In this document: in pieces, positions 40,683 to 49,096 of the stretch
Layout: every line of letters begins with the position of its first letter
Position numbering within the stretch: position 1 is the first letter of the stretch
Origin: an uncultured Mycoplasmatota bacterium
GTDB taxonomy: Bacteria; Bacillota_I; Bacilli_A; RF39; UBA660
NCBI GenBank assembly: GCA_900546745.1
Contig: URDT01000006.1
Location: 1-49,096, forward strand
Direction: 5' to 3'
Length of the DNA stretch: 49,096 bases
Notes under the pieces: generated by a model
Databases searched by the model: none
What the model was told of the DNA's origin: nothing
The model's input: the letters and a program-made list of their open reading frames with translations, nothing else
Translations under genes and position numbers: made by a program

Positions 40683-40743
40683 TAAATAATGTTTAATATG
40701 TTATGCTTTAGTAGGTATAATTATTTTAGTTAGAAGGTTAAAT

Positions 40744-42189
40744 ATGAAGAGCATAAAAAAAAATTATCTATATAATTTATCTTATAATTTATTAAGTGTA
40801 TTACTTCCTCTTATAGTGGCACCATATTTATCTAGGGTCTTAGGTGTGGAAGGTGTTGGAACTGCAAGCTATACGTTATCAATTGTGTCATACTTTATTT
40901 TGTTTAGTAATTTAGGCATTGCTACATATGGCCAAAGAGAAATATCTATGCATAGAGATAATAAGTATTTATATAGTAAGAAAGTTTATGAAATTGGTTT
41001 GTTTAGAATTATATCGACGATTATTTGTATAATAATATATTATTTTTTATTTGTATCAACTTATATTAATAAGCAATATAATATTATTTATTTCATTTTG
41101 ATGCTAAATATTTTGGCAAATGCATTTGATTTTTCATGGTTTTTGAGAGGATTGGAAGAGTTTAAATATACATCTACATTTCAAATTATTTCAAAATTGC
41201 TATATGCCGTTGGTATATTTGTATTTGTAAAAGACAGTGATGATTTAAATATATCAATTTTATTAAGTTCTATTTCACTTTTGTTGACTTCTTTTTTAAC
41301 GTTTTTGACATTGTTTAAGTATTGTCAAAAAATTCCATTAAATCAATTAAAAATTGCATCTCATTTAAAGGATTGTTTTATATATTTTATTCCAGCAATT
41401 GCAACACAGATATATACAGTTTTAGATAAAACAATGATAGGAATATTTTCAACTAAAATTGAAAATGGCTATTATGAACAAGCAGATAAATTAATAAAAG
41501 TAATTTTGTCATTAATGACATCTTTAAATTCAGTTATGCAATCAAGGGCATCATATTTGTTTTCTAAGAACAACATTGATCAATTAAAACAATATATTTT
41601 AAAATCATTTGAATTTTTAAGTATTTTATCTGTTCCACTAACACTAGGAATTATGTGTGTTTCGTCTTATTTTGTTCCACTTTTTTTTGGTTCTAATTAT
41701 GATAAGGTTATTGTTAATTTAGTTATAATATCTCCAGTATTAGTATTTATTGGTATAAGTAATTTACTTGGTTCACATTATTTAACTCCAACAGGGAAAA
41801 GAAGAATAAGTAATAGAGCAATAGTGTTAGGAGCAATTATAAACTTTTCATTAAATTTAATTTTAATAAGACGTTATGCTTCGATTGGAGCATCTATTTC
41901 GACTATAATAGCAGAAGGAATTATTGCTATTATGTATACATTTTATTCAAGCGAAGTAATTAATTTTAGAGATATCTTAAAAATATTCTATAACAAATTA
42001 TTAGCAGGCCTAGTTATGTGTTGTGTAGTATTATTACTAAAACATATTTTAGTTATTGATTGGTTTTCATTAATTATAATGTGTGCTGCTGGTGCTGTCA
42101 TATACTTTATGGTATTGTATTTGTTAAAAGATAAATTTTTTATTGAAATTACTAATATGGCCAAGGGAAAATTGGGAGGTACTAAATGA
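40744..42189 (+). CDS. Polysaccharide flippase (Wzx type)
   Basis: 481 residues with about 14 membrane helices. LPLIVAPYLSRVLGVEGVG at the start is a classic Wzx/MurJ-superfamily signature, with LDKTMIG and LIRRYASIGASISTIIAE further on. It moves lipid-linked repeat units across the membrane. AGAAGG precedes the ATG after a 61-bp gap; the end overlaps licD by 4 bases. Confidence 0.92.
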   Translation: MKSIKKNYLYNLSYNLLSVLLPLIVAPYLSRVLGVEGVGTASYTLSIVSYFILFSNLGIATYGQREISMHRDNKYLYSKKVYEIGLFRIISTIICIIIYYFLFVSTYINKQYNIIYFILMLNILANAFDFSWFLRGLEEFKYTSTFQIISKLLYAVGIFVFVKDSDDLNISILLSSISLLLTSFLTFLTLFKYCQKIPLNQLKIASHLKDCFIYFIPAIATQIYTVLDKTMIGIFSTKIENGYYEQADKLIKVILSLMTSLNSVMQSRASYLFSKNNIDQLKQYILKSFEFLSILSVPLTLGIMCVSSYFVPLFFGSNYDKVIVNLVIISPVLVFIGISNLLGSHYLTPTGKRRISNRAIVLGAIINFSLNLILIRRYASIGASISTIIAEGIIAIMYTFYSSEVINFRDILKIFYNKLLAGLVMCCVVLLLKHILVIDWFSLIIMCAAGAVIYFMVLYLLKDKFFIEITNMAKGKLGGTK

Positions 42190-43085
42190 ATGATTTTAAT
42201 TTGGAAGAAGAAATAATATGCAATTATACTGTAAGTAAAGAAATGAAAAAAGTGTGGAAAATACAATTAGATATGTTAAAAAAATTTATGGAGGTATGTG
42301 ATAAGCATGGATTAAAATATTTTTTAACAGCTGGTAGTATGCTAGGGGCAGTTAGACATAATGGTTTTATTCCATGGGATGATGATATTGATATTGGGAT
42401 GTTACGTGATGACTATAACAGATTATTAGAAATCGCAGATAAAGAATTTAAATATCCATATTTTTTTCAAACACCCTATAATGATAATATATACAGAGGA
42501 CATGCTCAACTGCGAAATAGTGAGACAACTGCAATTTTGCCACATGAGTTGGGTCTTGAATTTAATCAAGGAATATTTATGGACATATTTCCATATGATG
42601 GTATACCGAATAATAAAATTTTATATAAAATCCAAAAAAATAAAATTAAAGATATGGTTAATATAATGAGTTGGTATAAATGTTATAATCCAAATTTAAA
42701 AAACTCAATAACTATGAAAATAAAAAAAGTATTTTCAAATGTTTTTTTTAAATTTGTTAATTATAAAAAATTTTATGCTCATTTTGAAAAGGTTTGTTCT
42801 AAGTATTCTAGTCTTGATGATGTTTTAGTTAGTAATTTAAGTTTAATATATGACAGGCCAAAATATCAACATAATAAAAAATATTTTGAAGAACTATTTT
42901 TTCATAAATTCGAAAACTTGAGTGTTCCAATTCCAAAGGAATATGATAAGATTTTATCTAAGCAATATGGTAATTATATGGAATTTAAAAAAGGAACGGC
43001 AACTCATGGATGTTTAATTCTAAACCCAGATATTTCTTATAAAAAATATATTTTGGAAGGAGAAAAATCTAGTGAAAAAGTATAA
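42186..43085 (+). CDS. LicD family phosphotransferase
   Basis: 299 residues. YFLTAGSMLGAVRHNGFIPW followed by DDDIDIGM is the LicD hallmark; the Asp cluster binds metal. LicD enzymes transfer phosphocholine, glycerol-phosphate or ribitol-phosphate from a CDP donor to glycans. The next gene encodes a CDP-glycerol-forming enzyme, so a glycerol-phosphate donor is the best guess. GGAGGT precedes the ATG. Confidence 0.9.
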   Translation: MNDFNLEEEIICNYTVSKEMKKVWKIQLDMLKKFMEVCDKHGLKYFLTAGSMLGAVRHNGFIPWDDDIDIGMLRDDYNRLLEIADKEFKYPYFFQTPYNDNIYRGHAQLRNSETTAILPHELGLEFNQGIFMDIFPYDGIPNNKILYKIQKNKIKDMVNIMSWYKCYNPNLKNSITMKIKKVFSNVFFKFVNYKKFYAHFEKVCSKYSSLDDVLVSNLSLIYDRPKYQHNKKYFEELFFHKFENLSVPIPKEYDKILSKQYGNYMEFKKGTATHGCLILNPDISYKKYILEGEKSSEKV

Positions 43086-43488
43086 AATTGGATATACAAC
43101 AGGAGTTTTTGATCTATTTCATATAGGACACTTAAATATTTTAAAACGTGCTAAAGAACAATGTGAATATTTGATTGTAGGAGTTAGCACTGATGAATTA
43201 GTTAAAAACTATAAAAATAAAGTTCCTGTTATTCCTTATGAGGAAAGAAAAGCAATAGTAGAAGCAATTAAGTATGTTGATAAAGTTGTTCCACAGACTA
43301 CAATGGATAAATATAAGGCATGGGAAGAAAATCATTTTAATGTTATATTTCATGGTGATGATTGGAAAAATTCCCCTATGTATAACGAAATGGAAGAAAA
43401 ACTAAAATTACATGGAGTTAGTTTTGTATATTTTCCATACACAAAGGGAATTTCTTCAACAATTTTAACAAAAAAAATTCATGAATAG
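43072..43488 (+). CDS. tagD: Glycerol-3-phosphate cytidylyltransferase
   Basis: 138 residues; makes CDP-glycerol from CTP and glycerol-3-phosphate. GVFDLFHIGHLNIL contains the HxGH nucleotidyl-transfer motif, VPVIPYEERKAIVEAI and HGDDWKN are TagD-like, and TKGISSTIL corresponds to the RTxGISTT motif. The start is GTG at 43072, overlapping licD by 14 bases; GGAG lies upstream. It probably feeds LicD. Confidence 0.92.
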   Translation: MKKYKIGYTTGVFDLFHIGHLNILKRAKEQCEYLIVGVSTDELVKNYKNKVPVIPYEERKAIVEAIKYVDKVVPQTTMDKYKAWEENHFNVIFHGDDWKNSPMYNEMEEKLKLHGVSFVYFPYTKGISSTILTKKIHE

Positions 43489-44332
43489 ATTTAAAAAAAT
43501 TATTTTATGTGGAATCTTAGTTGGAATCTTAGTTGGAATTTTAGTTGGAATTTTATTACTTTGCAATCATCATTACATAATTGTGAAAGATGATAATAAA
43601 AATTTATATTGGTATGAAAAATATCATGTTATTGCTCATGCACTTGGCGAAATTGATGGCCATACATATACAAACTCCTTAGAGGCGTTTGAAAAATCAT
43701 ATAAAAATGGTATTAGAATATATGATGCTGATTTAAATATAACATTAGATAAAAAATATGTGTTAAGACATGAATGGGTTGATAATATTGGCGTTGAATA
43801 CTCTACAGGATTGAATCCTACATATGCTGAATTTATGTCAAAAAAAATTTATTCAAATTATACACCATTGTCATTAGAAGATTTTTTAAAGATAATGGAT
43901 AAATATTCAGATATATATGTTGCTTTTGATGCTAAAGATGATATTGTAAAAATGTACTCAGATTTAGTTAATATAATAATTTCCAAACATTTAGAACATT
44001 TATTAGATAGAGTAATTGTTTCATTTTATAAATATGAAGATTATTATAAAATTAAGAAAATATATCCATTTAAAAATTATGCTATAAGATATTATGAAAA
44101 TGATCCTAAAAATGTTGATGAATTAATTTCTTTTTGTAAAACCAATGATATAAATGTCGTAAATATAAAAATGTTATATATAAATAAAAATAATGATTGG
44201 AAAAAAATTGTTGATAATGGCTTAAAAGTATATGCTGCTGTTGTTAATGATGATAGTATTTATAAAAATATATCTATTAATGGTGTTTGGGGAATCGTTT
44301 CAGATTCCATTCCAGAGAAAAGTTATAATTAA
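43481..44332 (+). CDS. Membrane-anchored GDPD/PI-PLC-like phosphodiesterase
   Basis: 283 residues. One N-terminal membrane helix (7-28) is built from four GILV/GILL units. The TIM-barrel domain shows His53 in VIAHALG, NSLEAFE, then YDADL (Asp82, Asp84) and RHEW (His97, Glu98). In related glycerophosphodiesterases these positions are usually E-x-D and H-D; here the first acid is Asp and the last is Glu, so activity may be altered. It may trim glycerol-phosphate groups added by the LicD/TagD pair. The ATG lies within the tagD end and has no own ribosome site, so translation is coupled. Confidence 0.75.
   Translation: MNRFKKIILCGILVGILVGILVGILLLCNHHYIIVKDDNKNLYWYEKYHVIAHALGEIDGHTYTNSLEAFEKSYKNGIRIYDADLNITLDKKYVLRHEWVDNIGVEYSTGLNPTYAEFMSKKIYSNYTPLSLEDFLKIMDKYSDIYVAFDAKDDIVKMYSDLVNIIISKHLEHLLDRVIVSFYKYEDYYKIKKIYPFKNYAIRYYENDPKNVDELISFCKTNDINVVNIKMLYINKNNDWKKIVDNGLKVYAAVVNDDSIYKNISINGVWGIVSDSIPEKSYN
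43511..43558 (+). repeat. Four tandem 12-bp repeats in a membrane helix
   Basis: GGAATCTTAGTT occurs twice exactly, then as GGAATTTTAGTT and GGAATTTTATTA. Each unit encodes GILV (last GILL). Unit gain or loss keeps the frame and changes helix length by four residues. Confidence 0.9.
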
Positions 44333-44798
44333 TTGAGATTTGATTAATTTTGAAAAAATAAAATAAAAAGACATATATCAATTAGACTAGCTATGGATAT
44401 GAGATAAAAAGATCCTTAGATTGAATAAGGTGTAGAATGATTAAAATTGAATTCTCATAAATATTGAGTTATACTTAGACATACTAAAGTAAAAAAATAA
44501 ATTATGAGGATATATTATGAGTTTTTTCATTATTGATGTGTTGACAAAAAAAGGTGACTAAAGTATTATTTGGAGAAAAAACTATGAATATTACATGATA
44601 AACAAATAATTTTTTAAGATAAAAGTCGGCATAAGCTATATATTGTCGACTTTTACAATATAATGATCATCATTAATAAAATGATAATGGTTTATAAAAA
44701 AATAATACTAATAAAATATAACTATTAAAAAGCAGAAATATTTGTAAGTTTTTCAATTATTTTAAATAACAAATTATATAATAAAAAAGGTGGTGCAT
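44333..44798. other. Non-coding stretch after the exopolysaccharide operon
   Basis: 466 bp of very AT-rich DNA. It holds a hairpin AAAAGTCG (44621-44628) with CGACTTTT (44647-44654), possibly a bidirectional terminator. A 14-codon ORF with an upstream GAGG (ATG at 44518) is too short to judge. TATAAT at 44777-44782 is the likely -10 of the next gene. No RNA gene is recognised; it may be eroded mobile or coding DNA. Confidence 0.5.
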
Positions 44799-45716
44799 AT
44801 GAAAAAAATTCTAAAAAATTTATTAATATTTATTTTAATCATTACAGTAACAATATCGTTATTTATTTATACAATGTTAGATACTACAAAAACATTATTT
44901 CAAAAAGATAATATTATTAATATGTTAAAACAGGTTGATATAATGGAATTAATTGGAGAAGAATCTTTAAATCAAATTTATCAAACTTTAGAAGAAACAG
45001 GAATGCCAAAAGAGTATGCAGATTACGTTTTAAAAAATGATGAGTTAAAAGGGTATGTTAGTAAGTATGTTGTAGAAGCAGCAGATTATCTAATATATGA
45101 TAAAGAACTGCCAAAATTAAATGAAAAAGAAACAGAACAAATACTTATTTCATCTTTTCAACAAACAATTAACGTTGCTCAAGAAAATAATATTGATGTA
45201 AATCAATATTTGTCACAGCAAGATCAAGAAGAAATTATTGATAAAATAAAAGAATATACTCCACAAATTGTTAGTCAAATTCCAAAAGCAGAAAATATAA
45301 TTCAAAACAAATTAAAAAATAATAGTGAATATCAAGAAACATTAAAACAAATTCAATCAACAATTGATGAAATTCAAAAAATCTATAGTTATCAATCTTT
45401 TGTTTTAATATTAATTATCATTCAATTTGTTTTAATTGTACTATTAAATATTAAGAAATGTTTTAAAAATGTAGCTATTCCATTTTTCTTGAATGCTACG
45501 TTATTATTGATGATAAATATGATTTTACCAAATTTAATCAATCACTATTATCCAATAGAATTACAATTTGTTCGTTCTACCTTTGATGTTATCATAAATC
45601 AATTGATTCAAAAATGGAGTCAAACTGAAAATTTATATTTTATACTATTTATTTTGTTAATAGTTATTCAAATCATTACAACACATTTCTTAAAGAAAAA
45701 GAAAGTAGTTGAATAA
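44799..45716 (+). CDS. Hypothetical membrane protein with a large outside domain
   Basis: 305 residues from the ATG at 44799, which follows AAGGTGGTG; two in-frame GTGs at 44790 and 44793 overlap that site. One N-terminal helix (about 7-27), a soluble region of about 170 residues rich in Q, E, N and K, then three C-terminal helices (about 198-217, 227-248, 279-297). Not recognised. The layout resembles sensor- or scaffold-type membrane proteins. It is directly followed by the VanZ-like gene with no gap. Confidence 0.65.
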   Translation: MKKILKNLLIFILIITVTISLFIYTMLDTTKTLFQKDNIINMLKQVDIMELIGEESLNQIYQTLEETGMPKEYADYVLKNDELKGYVSKYVVEAADYLIYDKELPKLNEKETEQILISSFQQTINVAQENNIDVNQYLSQQDQEEIIDKIKEYTPQIVSQIPKAENIIQNKLKNNSEYQETLKQIQSTIDEIQKIYSYQSFVLILIIIQFVLIVLLNIKKCFKNVAIPFFLNATLLLMINMILPNLINHYYPIELQFVRSTFDVIINQLIQKWSQTENLYFILFILLIVIQIITTHFLKKKKVVE

Positions 45717-46163
45717 ATGAAAAAATATATAGCTTATGTTCTATGGTTATTTTGGCTATTTATTATATTTTATTTGTCTAATCAACCTGGAAATATCAGT
45801 GGAGGAGAGAGTAGTCATTTAATTTATAATACTCTACATTTTATATATACATGTTTGAATCTAGATACCTCTCATTTAAACGAAATTATATTAATAATTC
45901 ATAATCCCTTAAGAGAATGTATGCATAGCTTAGAATATTTAATTTTAGGAGTTCTTACTATTAATCTTTTAATTCAAACTCAAGTAAAAGAAAACAAAAT
46001 GATAATAACTATATTATTTTGTTTTATCTATGCTGCGACAGATGAAATTCATCAACTATTTATACTTGGCAGAACATTTGAATATTTTGATATTCTTATG
46101 GATATGGTAGGAACCTTAATTGGAACATTGATAACAAAACTAATATGGAAACATAAAATTTAA
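45717..46163 (+). CDS. VanZ-like membrane protein
   Basis: 148 residues with four helices. FYLSNQPGNISGGESS, LRECMHSLEYLILGVL and ATDEIHQLFILGRTFEYFDILMDMVG (in parts: ATDEIHQLFILGR, DILMDMVGTLIG) are the VanZ family motifs. VanZ homologues can give low-level glycopeptide tolerance, but most family members have no proven role. It starts immediately after the preceding stop (TAA then ATG), so it is co-transcribed. Confidence 0.88.
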   Translation: MKKYIAYVLWLFWLFIIFYLSNQPGNISGGESSHLIYNTLHFIYTCLNLDTSHLNEIILIIHNPLRECMHSLEYLILGVLTINLLIQTQVKENKMIITILFCFIYAATDEIHQLFILGRTFEYFDILMDMVGTLIGTLITKLIWKHKI

Positions 46164-46212
46164 ATATTAATTAAAAAAAATGTAAATTTGAAAAAAGAAA
46201 TCATTAATTAGG

Positions 46213-46244
46213 AAAATTGGTAAGAAAAAACTTACCAATTTTTT
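46213..46244. terminator. Bidirectional terminator in front of Rpn copy 2
   Basis: A perfect 12-bp stem AAAATTGGTAAG with CTTACCAATTTT, six-A loop, T run. It is homologous to 8843-8876. Confidence 0.85.
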
Positions 46245-46308
46245 AAAATAGAGATTTGTAAAGAAAAAACATTTCTGATAAATTACACTCCAGAAAAGGA
46301 GAAATAAT

Positions 46309-47128
46309 ATGATAGAAGCAAAACCATTTTATACCTGTAAATATGATAAAGCATTTAAAGAAATTATGATGAAAGAAGAAAACTTAAAAAGTATTAGAAA
46401 GCATATTAGAAGTAACAATTCAAAAAATACAGTTACAACCACTTCATATACTAACAGGTAATATTCATTTAAAAGGAAAAGAAGTAGATCTATTAGTAGT
46501 AACCGATAAAGGAAAAATAGAAGTCGAAGTAAATACCTATTATAATGATTATGTCAGAGTAAGAAACTTTAATTATATTACAAATATCTATAATAATCAA
46601 GTAACAGTAGGTGATAAATATAGTGAAGATACTAATGTCATTCAAATCAATTTAAACTATGGAATTCAAGATACAAAATATAAAAGAATCTATAAAGTAA
46701 GAGATGAAGAAGGAAAAGAATATATCAAAAACTTTTACATCTATGAAATAAATATGGAAAAGCTAAAAAAAATATGGTATGATAAAAATGAATTAGAGAT
46801 CGAAAAAAATAAATATTTGTTGATGTTGGATATGGAAATAAAAGATATCAAGAAATTATCAAAAGATAAAGTGGTGAGAGAATATATGGAAAAGATAGAA
46901 AAGTTAAACAATGATCCTATGTTTATTAATTGGATAACTAAAGAAAAAGATGAACAAATGATAAAAAATACTCAACTTTATAATGCCACTCAAAATGGAT
47001 TAAATTTAGGAATTGAGCAGAGAAATATTGAAATAGCTAAAAATTTGTTAGAACAAAATATCGATATTTCTGTAATTATGAATGCTACAGGGTTAACCAA
47101 AGGAGAAATTGAATCTTTACAAAAATAA
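46309..47128 (+). pseudogene. Rpn/PD-(D/E)XK nuclease family gene, copy 2, frameshifted
   Basis: The ATG at 46309 (after AAGGAG) starts MIEAKPFYTCKYDKAFKEI. Near 46383-46390, 11 bases are missing relative to copy 1, shifting the frame. From 46391 the other frame is open to the TAA at 47126-47128 and encodes the rest: the nuclease core KEVDLLVVTDKGKIEVEVNTY (in parts: KEVDLLVV, KIEVEVN), a helical region, and the tail NIEIAKNLLEQNID. The catalytic acids Asp and Glu are kept. An internal ATG at 46754 could express only the C-terminal 124 residues, without the core. Confidence 0.85.
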
Positions 47129-47147
47129 GAAAAATCTTATTTTTTTT
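47123..47147 (+). terminator. Rho-independent terminator
   Basis: AAATAAGA with TCTTATTT, AAAA loop, T run, overlapping the stop of the Rpn copy. Confidence 0.75.
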
Positions 47148-47245
47148 CATTAATAAAACTAAGTTATGATAAATATATCGAAAGAAAGACAATATTATAA
47201 AATAAAATTAATGAACTAATGTCTTTTTATTTAAAAATATCTCTA

Positions 47246-47274
47246 TTGAAATAAAATGATAATAATGATATACT
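47246..47274 (+). promoter_or_regulatory. Promoter of the LCP gene
   Basis: TTGAAA (47246-47251), 17 bp, TATACT (47269-47274) with extended TGA. Confidence 0.7.
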
Positions 47275-47298
47275 TACTATGAGAATTGAGATGATAAT

Positions 47299-48732
47299 AT
47301 GAAAAAACGAAAGAAAAATAAAAAAATGATCATATTTACAATTATTAATTTATTCTTTACTATTTTACTTTCTTACTTTATTTTTACTTTAAATATTTTA
47401 CCTTTAAAATATTCTATTTTATTAGTAGGACTATTATTAATTATTGATGTTGGAGCTGTCTTTTTAATTAAACAAAAGAAAAAAGGTATTAGAATAATTG
47501 GATATATTATATCTATTATTCTTGCTTTAATTAGTATAGTTGGAAGTTATTATTTATCTACTACAAATAGTTTTCTAAATAAAGCTTTTGATAATGCTGT
47601 TAAAACATATACTAACACTTATTATGTTGTTACTTTAAAAAATTCTAATTTAGAAAAAACAGAGGATTTAAAAGATCAAAAAATTGGATATTATGAATCT
47701 ATTCCTAATATAGAAGAAGCTTTAACAGAATTTAATAAAAAAACTACGACTGAAAATAAAAAGTATGAAAGTATTATAGAATTATTCAAAGATTTAAAAA
47801 CAAAAAAAATAAGCGCTACTATAATTGAAGAAAATATTTATGAAGCACTATTAGAAGATGGAACAACACTGAATAAAAATGATTATAAAATAATTGATAA
47901 GTTTGATTTAGAAGTAGAAGAAGAACAAGAAGAAATTGTAGATGATGGAAATTCCTTTAGTGTTTATATTGGTGGAGTTGATTTTACAGAAAAAAATACA
48001 GACTTTAATATGGTTGTTACTATTAATAAAAAAACACATAAAATATTACTTACATCTTTACCAAGAGATTATTATGTAACAATTAGTGGAAAAGGAATGA
48101 AAGAATTACTAGGATATGTAGGATATTTTGGAATTAATACTTCTAGAAAAACAGTAGAAGATTTATTTGGAATTAACATTGATTACTATGTTAAAATTAA
48201 TACAGAAAGTATTGTTGGCTTAGTAGATACCTTAAGAGGTGTTCAATTCTGTTCAGACAGCAGCTATACAACAACTCATGCTTTAGTTATGGGAAGTTAT
48301 GATGATACAAAAGGTAAAAAATTGACTGTTTCAAAAGGTTGTAGAACTTATAGTGGAATTGAGATATTAACTATTGCAAGAGAAAGAAAAGCTTTTGTAG
48401 ATGGAGATCGTCAAAGACAAAAAAATTGTCAAGATATTATGATTAGTATATTTAAGAAAATGGCTAATGCTGATAATATTACAAATTATTCTAATATTTT
48501 AAATGCTGTTAGTAATTTATATACAACTAATATTTCTAAAGATTTAATTACTGAGTTAGCTCGTAATACAGTTGATGGTGCAAGTTGGACTTTTGAACAA
48601 CAATCTGTAGCAGGAAGAGATTCTAGTGCTTATGTTCATTTAGGTACTGTAAAAGATTATGTAATGATTCCTAATACAGATAGTATTGCTACAGCGCAAT
48701 CTAATATGAAAAAAATTATATCTGGTAAATAA
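47299..48732 (+). CDS. LCP (LytR-CpsA-Psr) family glycopolymer ligase
   Basis: 477 residues. Three N-terminal membrane helices (about 10-29, 35-55, 64-86), then an outside domain (about 105-185) with half a periplasmic-binding-protein-like pattern (LKDQKIGYYESIPNIEEAL), and the LCP catalytic domain from about 220: VYIGGVDF, MVVTINKKTHKILLTSLPRDYYV, and ARERKAFVDGDRQRQ (catalytic Arg residues). LCP enzymes attach polysaccharides or teichoic acids from undecaprenyl carriers to peptidoglycan, so this may attach the upstream polymer. The ATG has GAGATGATAAT before it. Confidence 0.92.
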   Translation: MKKRKKNKKMIIFTIINLFFTILLSYFIFTLNILPLKYSILLVGLLLIIDVGAVFLIKQKKKGIRIIGYIISIILALISIVGSYYLSTTNSFLNKAFDNAVKTYTNTYYVVTLKNSNLEKTEDLKDQKIGYYESIPNIEEALTEFNKKTTTENKKYESIIELFKDLKTKKISATIIEENIYEALLEDGTTLNKNDYKIIDKFDLEVEEEQEEIVDDGNSFSVYIGGVDFTEKNTDFNMVVTINKKTHKILLTSLPRDYYVTISGKGMKELLGYVGYFGINTSRKTVEDLFGINIDYYVKINTESIVGLVDTLRGVQFCSDSSYTTTHALVMGSYDDTKGKKLTVSKGCRTYSGIEILTIARERKAFVDGDRQRQKNCQDIMISIFKKMANADNITNYSNILNAVSNLYTTNISKDLITELARNTVDGASWTFEQQSVAGRDSSAYVHLGTVKDYVMIPNTDSIATAQSNMKKIISGK

Positions 48733-48742
48733 TTGAATAAGG

Positions 48743-48767
48743 ACTTAGTTTATACTAAGTTTTTTTT
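48743..48767 (+). terminator. Rho-independent terminator
   Basis: ACTTAGT with ACTAAGT, 4-base loop, eight T's. Confidence 0.9.
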
Positions 48768-48775
48768 CAAATTAT

Positions 48776-48804
48776 TTGTTTTGGATAAAAAATATGTGTA
48801 TAAT
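48776..48804 (+). promoter_or_regulatory. Promoter of the repeat-protein gene
   Basis: TTGTTT (48776-48781), 17 bp, TATAAT (48799-48804). AGGTGAT precedes the ATG at 48822. Confidence 0.7.
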
Positions 48805-48821
48805 AAGAACCAGGTGATGTT

Positions 48822-49096
48822 ATGACTAAAAAAGAAAAAATTGATTTATTATTAAAAGATAAACCGAATTTAATCTGTGAAAAAATATATGAAAGAGATG
48901 TTGAAGTTGTTAGAGCAATTTTAGAATTAGAAGAGTGGAAAAATCCAAAGTTTCAAAGCTTATTAACACCAACTATATGGCAAAGTAATTTAGAAAATGT
49001 AAAAGGTATTTTAGAATTAGAAGAGTGGAAAGATTCAAAATTTCAAGGTTTATTAACAACAAATATATGGAATAGTAATTTAGATAATGTAAAAGA
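48822..49096 (+). CDS. Tandem-repeat protein, N-terminal part (3' end outside window)
   Basis: 91 codons, open to the window edge. After a short lead (MTKKEKIDLLLKDKPNLICEK) a 30-residue unit begins: ILELEEWKNPKFQSLLTPTI then WQSNLENVKG; a second unit follows with few changes. The units are helical with conserved EW, F, LLT, IW and NL. I do not recognise the family. The start has AGGTGAT 4 bases upstream. No signal peptide, so probably cytoplasmic. Confidence 0.75.
   Translation, partial: MTKKEKIDLLLKDKPNLICEKIYERDVEVVRAILELEEWKNPKFQSLLTPTIWQSNLENVKGILELEEWKDSKFQGLLTTNIWNSNLDNVK
48918..49096 (+). repeat. 90-bp in-frame tandem repeat
   Basis: Units begin at 48918 and 49008 (exactly 90 bp apart) and are highly similar at DNA level, suggesting recent duplication. 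The array continues out of the window. Confidence 0.85.

Noticed and set aside
44518..44562. 14-codon ORF (MSFFIIDVLTKKGD) with GAGG upstream
   Set aside because: Too short, with no promoter or conservation evidence; mentioned only as part of the intergenic stretch.
46754..47128. Separate 124-residue protein
   Set aside because: It is the C-terminal part of the frameshifted Rpn copy; the upstream frame is open and homologous far before this ATG, so it is listed within the pseudogene.
1..49096. CRISPR arrays, tRNA and rRNA genes
   Set aside because: No regularly spaced direct repeats of 24-40 bp and no tRNA or rRNA signature were seen on reading. A dedicated scan (tRNAscan-type, CRISPR finder) would be decisive.

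Overview
The window is AT-rich, densely packed Firmicutes DNA. Genes have Shine-Dalgarno (SD) sites, TGG codes Trp and TGA acts as a stop, so the standard bacterial code applies. A T-box, an L20-type infC leader, ClpC, a sigma-K-like factor, a Cse60-like protein, YneF and an LCP protein fit an uncultured gut-type Bacilli/Erysipelotrichia-like lineage. The exact taxon cannot be read from this window. No tRNA, rRNA or CRISPR was seen.

Left part (1-12.1 kb): the tail of a coiled-coil protein; a Y-family polymerase with a possible SOS box; a membrane transglutaminase-fold protein; Tex; and a small surface protein whose promoter spacer contains ten consecutive G's, a strong candidate for phase variation. 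An operon mutY-Nudix-GH25 lysozyme follows, then a decayed Rpn-type nuclease, a YhcC-type radical SAM gene and a 12-helix transporter.

Middle (12.1-31.5 kb): a YgjP-type protease, a Cse60-like protein, an alternative sigma factor and ClpC; a DUF262 plus HEPN pair that looks like a defence module; a leucine T-box controlling a small membrane protein and a LeuRS with an inserted Nudix domain; the infC-rpmI-rplT operon with a readable attenuator and an L20 carrying an extra SAP/Rho-N-like tail; a Fic-fold protein lacking the catalytic His; two tandem paralogues of unknown function; parC and yneF; a possible type I toxin-antitoxin locus; a sigK-like gene; and a kinase-like protein.

Right part (31.5-44.3 kb): an exopolysaccharide operon in Wzx/Wzy style. 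It holds an initiating sugar-phosphate transferase, four further glycosyltransferases, a polymerase, an acyltransferase, UDP-galactopyranose mutase, a flippase, LicD, a CDP-glycerol-forming enzyme and a GDPD-fold protein. This predicts a galactofuranose-containing polymer probably decorated with glycerol-phosphate. A hairpin-rich leader ending in a terminator precedes it.

The end (44.3-49.1 kb) holds a non-coding stretch, a membrane protein, a VanZ-like protein, a second frameshifted Rpn copy, an LCP glycopolymer ligase that could attach the polymer to the wall, and the start of a protein with 30-residue tandem repeats.
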